In this document: positions 1 to 4,865 of the stretch, piece by piece
Position numbering within the stretch: the stretch's first letter is position 1
Layout: every line of letters begins with the position of its first letter
Assembly: GCA_900553265.1 (NCBI GenBank)
Contig: USDD01000133.1
Coordinates: forward strand, 1 to 5,603
Length of the DNA: 5,603 nucleotides
Direction of reading: 5' to 3'
Origin: an uncultured Eubacteriales bacterium
GTDB lineage: Bacteria > Bacillota > Clostridia > Christensenellales > Aristaeellaceae
Translations under genes and position numbers: made by a program
Notes under the pieces: generated by a model
What the model was told of the DNA's origin: nothing
The model's input: the letters and a program-made list of their open reading frames with translations, nothing else
The model's database searches: none

Positions 1-3
1 TTG

Positions 4-68
4 TAATGATTAGGCAAGCCGAAGGCTTGGCCGGGTCGGCGAAGTGCAAAAGGCGGTTTGCCGACAAT
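4..68 (+). repeat. Structured intergenic repeat, copy 1 (upstream of the carboxypeptidase gene)
   Basis: These 65 bases align without gaps to 2948-3012. The first 38 bases are identical and about 59 of 65 match overall. Two inverted repeats can form: CAAGCC/GGCTTG around a GAA loop (15-20 with 24-29), and GTCGGC/GCCGAC (35-40 with 60-65). A G-T wobble at 41/59 extends the second stem, and copy 2 has a G-C pair there. The copy ends about 24 bases before the ribosome binding site of the following gene, so it lies in that gene's leader if transcription starts upstream. The left edge reads TTGTAAT, a degraded form of the TATAAT in copy 2, and the window begins there, so the true left end is not visible. 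It resembles REP- or MITE-like dispersed repeats, but no family is recognised. Confidence 0.85.
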
Positions 69-92
69 TTCAAGGAATCACTTCAGCAATCC

Positions 93-97
93 GGAGG
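93..97 (+). promoter_or_regulatory. Ribosome binding site that fixes the carboxypeptidase start
   Basis: GGAGG ends five bases before the ATG at 103. The reading frame is open upstream to a TTG at 58, but that codon lies inside the intergenic repeat and has no Shine-Dalgarno sequence. The ATG at 103 also places a standard signal peptide at the N-terminus. Confidence 0.85.
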
Positions 98-102
98 GAA
101 AG

Positions 103-1674
103 ATGACTTCTCGCTCACTACGAAGGCTTGCGCTTCTCGTCGCGCTTTGGATTTCTCTGCTGGCGGCGCTGCCGGTTTACGCCGCGTCGCCGTCGGATTA
201 CGATACCGCCCAGCCCGCCAACCTCATCGAGGACTATCTCTACGGTGAATCTGCCATCGCAGTGGACGCGGACACGGGGCGCGTGCTGTTCAGCAAGAAC
301 TCCCGAGTGCGCATGTATCCGGCCAGTACGACCAAGATGATGACCATGCTGCTGGCCGTGGAGAGCGGATACGATCTGGACACGCAGGTGACGCTGCCCG
401 CGGAGACCAACAACTATCCGCAGGACAGCTCTCGGGCCGGCGTGTACAAGGGCGACACGATGACCTTCCGCGATCTGCTCTACGGGATGATGCTCCCTTC
501 GGGCAACGACGCAGCCAACGCCGTGGCTGTGCTGCTGGGCGGCTCCGTCGAAAACTTCGTCCAGCAGATGAACGACCGCGCGCAGGCGCTGGGCTGCACC
601 GGCACGCATTTCGTCAACGCCCACGGCTATCACGACGAAAACCACTACAGCACCGCGCAGGATCTCGCGATCATCGCCAGCGAGCTGCTCAAATACGATG
701 AGGCGCGCCAGATCGTCGCCACGCCGTCCTATACGATCAAGCTCGTGCGCAACGGGCAGGAAGTCGATCTGCCCGTCGCCAACAGCAATAGTCTGCTCCG
801 CGAAGGCTCTACCTATTACTTCTCCGATTGTATCGGTATCAAAACCGGCACCCACAGCCGGGCCGGAAAGTGCTTCGTTGGCGCGGCGGAGAAGGATGGC
901 GTGACCATCGTCACCGTGACGCTGAAGTGCTCCGAGGACAACCAGAAGTGGATCGACACCATCCGCCTGTTCCGCTACGGCTTCACCTGCTACACGCCCT
1001 ATACGCTGGAGCAGCTGTTCCGCATGGCAGGCTCCCGCTTCGCGGCGGTGCGCATCTCCAACGCGAAGAACGACGATCCGCAGGGCGGGCTGCTGGAGCT
1101 GGACGTCGCCCAGATCAGCGATACCGGCTACGAGCGGATGATTCAGACCAACGACGAAGGCGCGATGGCCGCGGCGCTGGACGATTTTGTCGCACGCAGC
1201 GCGCTGACCATCACGGACAACCTCGTCGCGCCCATCACCGCGGGTGAAATCGTCGGCACCTACACCTACACGCTGCGCGACGGCCAGACGATCACCGCGT
1301 CGCTGGTGGCCGCGCGGGATGTAGAGGCTCAGCCCGAGCCGATGACGATCTATGATATCTTCCCGTTCCTGCGCGTGTTCAGCAATCCGCTGGTGTTGCT
1401 GCTGATCGCCATTCTGGCGCTGCTGATTCTCTCCATCGCGCTGTACAGCCGGGCCAGGCGCAGGCGCATCGAGCGCCGCCGCCGGGAGCTGTACGAGCGT
1501 CGCCTCCGGGAACAGCGCTATTCGCAGATGACCTCTCAGGCCGCGCGCCGCGCCAACCGACCGCCGCAGCCCGTCCGCAGGCCGTCCACCCGCGTTCCCG
1601 AGCGCCGCATGGATCGGCCGCAGGGCCGCTCGACCACGGTTCGCCGGGAAAAATACGACGACTGGGATGAGTAA
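103..1674 (+). CDS. D-alanyl-D-alanine carboxypeptidase, peptidase S11 family (DacF/PBP5-like), with C-terminal membrane anchor and Arg-rich tail
   Basis: This is a 523-residue low-molecular-weight penicillin-binding protein that should remove the terminal D-Ala from peptidoglycan stem peptides outside the membrane. Residues 1-27 form a signal peptide (basic start, hydrophobic core, VYA before the likely cut). The three S11 active-site motifs are intact and in order: STTK at 75-78 (nucleophile Ser75, Lys78), SGN at 133-135 and KTG at 247-249. Residues from about 305 to 407 fit the PBP5 C-terminal beta domain. A strongly hydrophobic segment at about 427-448 is followed by a 75-residue tail (449-523) containing about 25 arginines and then an acidic end. 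Family members usually stop with an amphipathic anchoring helix, so the full transmembrane segment plus basic, presumably cytoplasmic tail is unusual. DacF, DacA and DacB types cannot be told apart from sequence alone. In Bacillus, dacF is a forespore gene, and a sporulation role here would fit the neighbours but is inferred. Confidence 0.93.
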   Translation: MTSRSLRRLALLVALWISLLAALPVYAASPSDYDTAQPANLIEDYLYGESAIAVDADTGRVLFSKNSRVRMYPASTTKMMTMLLAVESGYDLDTQVTLPAETNNYPQDSSRAGVYKGDTMTFRDLLYGMMLPSGNDAANAVAVLLGGSVENFVQQMNDRAQALGCTGTHFVNAHGYHDENHYSTAQDLAIIASELLKYDEARQIVATPSYTIKLVRNGQEVDLPVANSNSLLREGSTYYFSDCIGIKTGTHSRAGKCFVGAAEKDGVTIVTVTLKCSEDNQKWIDTIRLFRYGFTCYTPYTLEQLFRMAGSRFAAVRISNAKNDDPQGGLLELDVAQISDTGYERMIQTNDEGAMAAALDDFVARSALTITDNLVAPITAGEIVGTYTYTLRDGQTITASLVAARDVEAQPEPMTIYDIFPFLRVFSNPLVLLLIAILALLILSIALYSRARRRRIERRRRELYERRLREQRYSQMTSQAARRANRPPQPVRRPSTRVPERRMDRPQGRSTTVRREKYDDWDE

Positions 1675-1706
1675 GATGAAATTCGGCCCGTAAATCGCTG
1701 AATTGA

Positions 1707-1736
1707 TGTATAACCCCCTCCGTTTCTCCGATACTC
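1707..1736 (+). promoter_or_regulatory. Possible forespore-type (SigF/SigG-like) promoter, weak
   Basis: TGTATA (1707-1712) and GATACTC (1730-1736) are separated by 17 bases. This resembles the published SigG-type pattern (-35 like TGAATA/GYATA, -10 like CATACTA), with about two mismatches in the -10. A start about seven bases downstream, near 1743, would give a short leader that keeps GGAGGGG but omits the 5' arm of the overlapping hairpin. The match is loose, and the idea rests partly on the downstream gene looking like spoIIQ. Confidence 0.2.
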
Positions 1737-1753
1737 TCGTTGAAATGGAGGGG
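1715..1753 (+). promoter_or_regulatory. Hairpin sequestering the ribosome binding site of the M23 gene; may also serve as a terminator after the carboxypeptidase gene
   Basis: CCCCTCCGTTTC (1715-1726) pairs with GAAATGGAGGGG (1742-1753). The pairing is continuous over 12 positions with one G-U, around a 15-base loop. The 3' arm contains the whole GGAGGGG Shine-Dalgarno sequence (1747-1753) of the ATG at 1762. Read-through RNA from the carboxypeptidase gene should therefore hide the next gene's ribosome binding site. The downstream bases ATTCTATTAT are T-rich but not a clean U-tract, so terminator function is uncertain. The other 1675-1761 bases contain only the weak promoter listed separately. 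Confidence 0.6.
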
Positions 1754-1761
1754 ATTCTATT

Positions 1762-2916
1762 ATGAAGCATCGGATTTCCGCGCTCCGAGGGCAGGGGAAA
1801 GGGAGAAGTGCCGGGGTCAAAACCACAGAGCATGCATGTATGTCGCTTCTTCGAAATGTCAGAAATACGATTGCCGCGTTTTTTCAGAGCACTGCATTGC
1901 ACATGAAGACATTTTTCCGAACGCAAGCCACCTCTAAAAGCTCCGCGAGAATCGTCCAGCACACTCGAATGATCGCTCTCGCCGCGCTGCGCGCCGTTGC
2001 TCAGTGCGCTCGATTGTTTGAAAAAGCTATCCGAGCGTCGCTTCGCAAAAGCCTCTTTTTCCTGCGCGCCATTCTCCCGCACGCTCGAAAGTTTTGCGGC
2101 GCCATTCGAGAGCTGTTTCATCGAAGTCTCTCTTATCTGCGCGTCTTTGGGCGCAGCATTATCCCGCATATTCAGGCGTTTGGGAAAGCCGTTCGAGCGC
2201 TTCTTCAGCGAACGCTCTCTTTCCTGCGCGCCGCCGCCAGGCGCTTCAGCGCCTTGTGTCTTTCCGCTTTAAAGCGCTCGTCGAAGGTTGCGCCGCGTCG
2301 CCATCATGGCGGAGCCATTCTTCAGGCGCTTTACGCCCATCGCGGAGACGTGGCCTATTACGCGCTTCTCATTCTCGCGGTGAGCGCGCTGACGCTGGGA
2401 GCAACTCGTTATCGAAGCGCTCGGAACGAACCCGCGACACAGAGCGAAGCCCGCTCCGTCGAAGCCGTCTCCGAAGGACTTCCCGCAGCCGAGGAAACGC
2501 CCGAAGCACCCGTGCTCGGTCAGAGGCCCGTTCCCGGCGAAATCCTCCAGCCCTTTGCGCCGAACGAGCTGATCTGGTCGGAGGAACTCGGCCAGTGGCA
2601 GACGCATCCCGGCGTGGATTTCGCCGGCTGCGCCGGAGAAGCGGTACAGGCTGTCTTTGATGGACGCGTGACGCAGATCTATGACGATCCGCTCTACGGC
2701 GGCACAGTGGTAGTCGACTGCGGCGACCATGGCACGCTGCGCTATTCCTCACTGAATACACTGCGCCTCGTGCAGAAGGATCAGGAGCTTAAAGCAGGCG
2801 AAATCCTCGGCGCGGTGGGAAACTGTCCGACGGAGGAATCCCTCGGTGAACATCTGCATCTGGAATGGTATGTCAGCGGCGAAGCCGTCGATCCAACGAC
2901 TTTCATCGAGCAGTGA
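1762..2916 (+). CDS. Membrane-anchored M23 (LytM-type) peptidase, SpoIIQ-like, with a repetitive basic N-terminal domain
   Basis: This is a 384-residue protein with ATG at 1762, preceded by GGAGGGG eight bases upstream. Residues 1-197 are basic, Arg-rich and predicted cytoplasmic, and 71-172 consist of repeated helical units. A single transmembrane segment lies at about 198-214 (YYALLILAVSALTLG), followed by a linker rich in Glu, Ala and Pro (about 220-255). A C-terminal M23 domain runs from about 256 to 384. The metal-binding motifs are present: HPGVD at 282-286 (His282, Asp286) and HLH at 364-366, so the domain may be catalytically competent. The short linker, single membrane helix and complete LytM domain are what SpoIIQ looks like in Clostridia, where it pairs with SpoIIIAH across the two sporulation membranes. 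B. subtilis SpoIIQ lacks one metal ligand. Typical SpoIIQ has only a short cytoplasmic end, so the long N-terminus is atypical. A general envelope M23 peptidase is the alternative. Internal ATGs at residues 27 and 48 lack a ribosome binding site. Confidence 0.88.
   Translation: MKHRISALRGQGKGRSAGVKTTEHACMSLLRNVRNTIAAFFQSTALHMKTFFRTQATSKSSARIVQHTRMIALAALRAVAQCARLFEKAIRASLRKSLFFLRAILPHARKFCGAIRELFHRSLSYLRVFGRSIIPHIQAFGKAVRALLQRTLSFLRAAARRFSALCLSALKRSSKVAPRRHHGGAILQALYAHRGDVAYYALLILAVSALTLGATRYRSARNEPATQSEARSVEAVSEGLPAAEETPEAPVLGQRPVPGEILQPFAPNELIWSEELGQWQTHPGVDFAGCAGEAVQAVFDGRVTQIYDDPLYGGTVVVDCGDHGTLRYSSLNTLRLVQKDQELKAGEILGAVGNCPTEESLGEHLHLEWYVSGEAVDPTTFIEQ
1972..2277 (+). repeat. Degenerate tandem repeat encoding basic amphipathic helices inside the M23 gene
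   Basis: Residues 71-172 contain about four related units of roughly 22-29 residues, beginning near 71, 97, 122 and 151. They share the pattern L-x-x-L-R-A/V, then a variable stretch, then F-x-x-A-I/V-R followed by a basic or hydrophobic turn. Examples are SLFFLRA, SLSYLRV and TLSFLRA, and FEKAIRA, FCGAIRE and FGKAVRA. Similarity is also visible in the DNA. The 54 bases at 2017-2070 and at 2179-2232 match at about 39 positions and both end with TTCCTGCGCGCC. This suggests duplication rather than chance composition. Confidence 0.7.
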
Positions 2917-2923
2917 TTGCCCC

Positions 2924-2951
2924 TTGCGGGATTTCGAAAATATGGTATAAT
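2924..2951 (+). promoter_or_regulatory. Promoter P1 at the left edge of repeat copy 2
   Basis: The extended -10 TGGTATAAT lies at 2943-2951, with a perfect TATAAT hexamer and an upstream TGn. A partial -35, TTGCGG (2924-2929), lies 16 bases upstream of the hexamer. It begins eight bases after the M23 stop codon. Transcription would start around 2958, at the first hairpin of the repeat, and would continue into the 99-aa gene and radA. It is a SigA-type vegetative promoter by sequence. Confidence 0.6.
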
Positions 2952-3033
2952 GATTAGGCAAGCCGAAGGCTTGGCCGGGTCGGCGGAGCGCCGCAGGCGG
3001 TTCGCCGACAATCATGGTATAATGATTAGGCAA
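2942..3033 (+). repeat. Structured intergenic repeat, copy 2, flanked by a 20-bp direct repeat carrying TATAAT
   Basis: The core at 2948-3012 matches copy 1 (4-68). Hairpin 1 is CAAGCC/GGCTTG (2959-2964 with 2968-2973). Hairpin 2 is GTCGGCG/CGCCGAC (2979-2985 with 3003-3009), with an inner CGCC/GGCG stem (2989-2992 with 2996-2999). The 20 bases at 2942-2961 recur exactly at 3014-3033, a period of 72, after which the second copy diverges. It therefore looks like one complete 72-bp unit followed by the first 20 bases of another, or an insertion flanked by a long duplication. Short reading frames that cross it begin MIRQAEGLAG and are not credible genes. Confidence 0.85.
3015..3023 (+). promoter_or_regulatory. 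Promoter P2, second extended -10 downstream of the repeat
   Basis: TGGTATAAT is repeated here, 72 bases after P1 and 47 bases before the ATG at 3071. No convincing -35 lies 16-18 bases upstream, since that stretch is repeat hairpin sequence. P2 would rely on the extended -10. A start near 3030 would give a leader of about 40 bases without the repeat hairpins, unlike a P1 transcript. Confidence 0.5.
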
Positions 3034-3070
3034 ACAAAAACAACCGCAGACAGACCGGAGGAACAGACGA

Positions 3071-3370
3071 ATGGCCAGACTTTGGGCACGGGTAATTGTC
3101 AAGCATCGCATCGCGCGGCAGATGACCGCGCCGTGCGTCTTTGAGAATCCGCAGGAGGCGCTGACGGAAATCTGCCGGGAGCTGGACATTCCCTGTCCGC
3201 TCTGGCTGAACAAGCACGAGCGCGAATTCGAAGATTTTCGCCACACGGCGTTCCTGCCTGAGCACTTCATGGAAGAGGTTCCGTTCCAGAAGCTGGAGAT
3301 CGAGTTTCTGGACGACACCGGCGTGAAGCGCCACAGCAACGACCCGCGCAATCAGTTCGACGGCTTCTGA
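3071..3370 (+). CDS. Conserved-looking 99-aa protein of unknown function, upstream of radA
   Basis: I do not recognise a named family. The start is well supported: GGAGG at 3057-3061 lies nine bases before the ATG. The protein is soluble with no signal peptide or membrane segment. The N-terminus is basic (MARLWARVIVKHRIARQ) and the rest is acidic and aromatic, with notable HEREFEDF near 49-56, FLPEHFMEEVPF near 61-72 and a charged Asp/Arg-rich end. There are two cysteines, at 22 and 42, with no metal-binding pattern. Codon use matches the neighbours, and the gap to radA is only 31 bases with no terminator, so co-transcription with radA from the repeat-borne promoters is likely. A role linked to DNA repair through RadA is possible from position alone, but nothing in the protein shows it. 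Confidence 0.82.
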   Translation: MARLWARVIVKHRIARQMTAPCVFENPQEALTEICRELDIPCPLWLNKHEREFEDFRHTAFLPEHFMEEVPFQKLEIEFLDDTGVKRHSNDPRNQFDGF

Positions 3371-3401
3371 GCGACGCGCGCTTTGAACAGACGGAGGAAA
3401 A

Positions 3402-4793
3402 ATGGCCAAGAGTAAAACGGTCTACGTTTGCAGTGAATGCGGCTACGAAACACCTCGGTGGCTGGGCCGCTGCCCGGACTGCGGCAGCTGGAACACGCTG
3501 ACGGAGCAGGAGAGCGCTCCGGCACTGAGGCTTGAAGAGAAAAAGCTCAAGCGCGCGCCCGGAAACGACGCGGAGGCGCTGCGCATCGACCGAATTCCCG
3601 ACGAGACCATCGCCCGGCGCTCCTGCGGCATCGGCGAGCTGGATCGCGTGCTGGGCGGCGGCGTGGTGGACGGCTCGCTCATTCTGGTGGGCGGCGATCC
3701 GGGCATCGGCAAATCCACGCTTTTAACGCAGGTCTGCGCCAATATGGCCAACGACGGCGCGTGCGTGCTCTACGTTTCCGGCGAGGAATCGGCGCGGCAG
3801 ATCAAAATGCGCGCCAATCGCCTGGGCGCAGGCGGCACGGGCTTCTACGTGCTGTCCGAAAACGACATGAACACGGTGGAAAAGCGCATGGAGCAGCTTT
3901 CGCCGACGGTGATGATCGTCGACTCCATCCAGACGATGTATCGCCCGGAGATCGCCTCCGCGCCGGGCAGTGTTTCGCAGGTGCGCGAATGCGCGTCCAT
4001 GCTGATGCGTCTGGCCAAGGTCAGCGGATGCAGCGTCTTTCTGGTGGGACACGTCACCAAGGAGGGCTCCCTCGCCGGCCCGCGGGTGTTGGAGCACATG
4101 GTGGACGCGGTGCTCTATTTCGAGGGCGACCGACAGCATCAGTATCGCCTGCTGCGCGCGGTGAAGAACCGATTCGGTTCCGTCAACGAGCTGGGCATGT
4201 TCGAAATGGCGTCCGAGGGCATGATCGAGGTCACCAACGCCAGCGAAGCGCTGCTGTCCGAGCGCGCCCACGACGCCAGCGGCTGCGTGGTCATGGCCGC
4301 ACTGGAGGGCTCGCGTCCGCTGCTGACCGATGTGCAGGCGCTGGTAGCCACCACGGTGTTCGGAAATCCGCGGCGAATGGCCAGCGGCATCGACCAGGGC
4401 CGTCTCGCGCTGCTGCTGGCCGTGATGGAAAAGCGCGCGAATTTCCGGCTCTACGACAAGGACGTCTACATCAACATCGCCGGCGGCATGACGCTCAACG
4501 AGCCGGCGGCGGATCTCGCGCTCTGCGCCGCCATCGCCTCGTCCTTCCGAAACCGCCCCATCGAGCCGAACTGGGCCGTGATGGGCGAAATCGGACTGGC
4601 CGGCGAAGTGCGCGCGGTTTCTCAGGCCGAGCGGCGCGCCGCCGAGTGCGCGCGGCTGGGATTCAAGCACATTCTGCTGCCGAAGGCCAACCTGCGTGCG
4701 TTCCGCGAGGGCCGCGAAAGCGCCGAAATCGAGCTGCACGGCGTGGAAACCATCGCCGAAGCCATCGCGCTATTGGGACTTTTCTCAAAATAA
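3402..4793 (+). CDS. radA: DNA repair protein RadA (Sms), RecA-like helicase with Lon-like C-terminal domain
   Basis: This complete 463-residue protein is of normal family length. The N-terminal zinc finger has Cys10, Cys13, Cys24 and Cys27 (CSEC and CPDC). The RecA-like ATPase core has Walker A GDPGIGKST at 98-106 and Walker B VMIVDS at about 170-175. The RadA signature KNRFG is at 255-259. From about residue 285 a LonC-like domain follows, including GNPRRMASGID at 321-331 and the GGMTLNEPAADLA region at 361-373, without the Lon protease active serine context. RadA is a hexameric DNA-dependent ATPase that drives branch migration of recombination intermediates and helps process stalled forks. 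The start follows GGAGG (3393-3397) by four bases. It lies 31 bases after the 99-aa gene, in probable operon with it, and a terminator-like hairpin begins six bases after its stop. The common clpC-radA-disA order of Firmicutes is not seen here. Confidence 0.98.
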   Translation: MAKSKTVYVCSECGYETPRWLGRCPDCGSWNTLTEQESAPALRLEEKKLKRAPGNDAEALRIDRIPDETIARRSCGIGELDRVLGGGVVDGSLILVGGDPGIGKSTLLTQVCANMANDGACVLYVSGEESARQIKMRANRLGAGGTGFYVLSENDMNTVEKRMEQLSPTVMIVDSIQTMYRPEIASAPGSVSQVRECASMLMRLAKVSGCSVFLVGHVTKEGSLAGPRVLEHMVDAVLYFEGDRQHQYRLLRAVKNRFGSVNELGMFEMASEGMIEVTNASEALLSERAHDASGCVVMAALEGSRPLLTDVQALVATTVFGNPRRMASGIDQGRLALLLAVMEKRANFRLYDKDVYINIAGGMTLNEPAADLALCAAIASSFRNRPIEPNWAVMGEIGLAGEVRAVSQAERRAAECARLGFKHILLPKANLRAFREGRESAEIELHGVETIAEAIALLGLFSK

Positions 4794-4798
4794 CACAT

Positions 4799-4865
4799 AA
4801 CCGCCGTGCATCGGGCGCATATTATCGTCGAGGTGATGAAAATGCGCAATGCACGGCGGTTTTTT
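4799..4865 (+). terminator. Terminator-like long hairpin after radA that overlaps the start of the SpoIID-like gene
   Basis: AACCGCCGTGCAT (4799-4811) is perfectly complementary to ATGCACGGCGGTT (4849-4861), giving a 13-bp stem. Inside it GCGCAT (4815-4820) pairs with ATGCGC (4842-4847). A run of six T (4860-4865), then CTT, follows the stem, as in a Rho-independent terminator. The apical loop holds the Shine-Dalgarno GAGGTGAT (4830-4837), and the inner 3' arm contains the ATG at 4842. The structure can end radA transcription and also hide the translation start of the next gene. The 3' arm and T-run are coding for residues 3-9 of the lipoprotein. Confidence 0.75.

Noticed and set aside
58..102. 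Upstream TTG start at 58 for the carboxypeptidase
   Set aside because: It lies inside the intergenic repeat with no Shine-Dalgarno sequence and would place 15 polar residues before a good signal peptide. ATG 103 has GGAGG at the right distance.
118..2169. Antisense open reading frame of 683 codons opposite the carboxypeptidase gene and part of the M23 gene
   Set aside because: It is a shadow caused by GC-rich codons on the other strand. It has low-complexity composition and no recognisable domain, and the + strand carries two clear protein families here.
2920..2940. Terminator just after the M23 gene (CCC-TTGC-GGG then ATTTCG)
   Set aside because: The stem is only three base pairs and there is no T-run. 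The same bases better serve as the -35 region of P1.
2942..3033. CRISPR array or tRNA-like structure in the 2917-3070 gap
   Set aside because: There is only one full unit and a 20-bp partial copy, with no spacer series. The GGTTCG motif resembles a T-loop, but no cloverleaf or anticodon arm can be drawn.
2917..3144. 75-codon reading frame across the intergenic repeat, containing MIRQ twice
   Set aside because: It starts at a TTG directly after the M23 stop, crosses the hairpins and both -10 boxes, and overlaps the 99-aa gene. The repeated peptide only reflects the DNA repeat.
3723..4739. Antisense open reading frame of 338 codons opposite radA
   Set aside because: It lies wholly within a clear radA with all family motifs, and its translation has no domain-like features.
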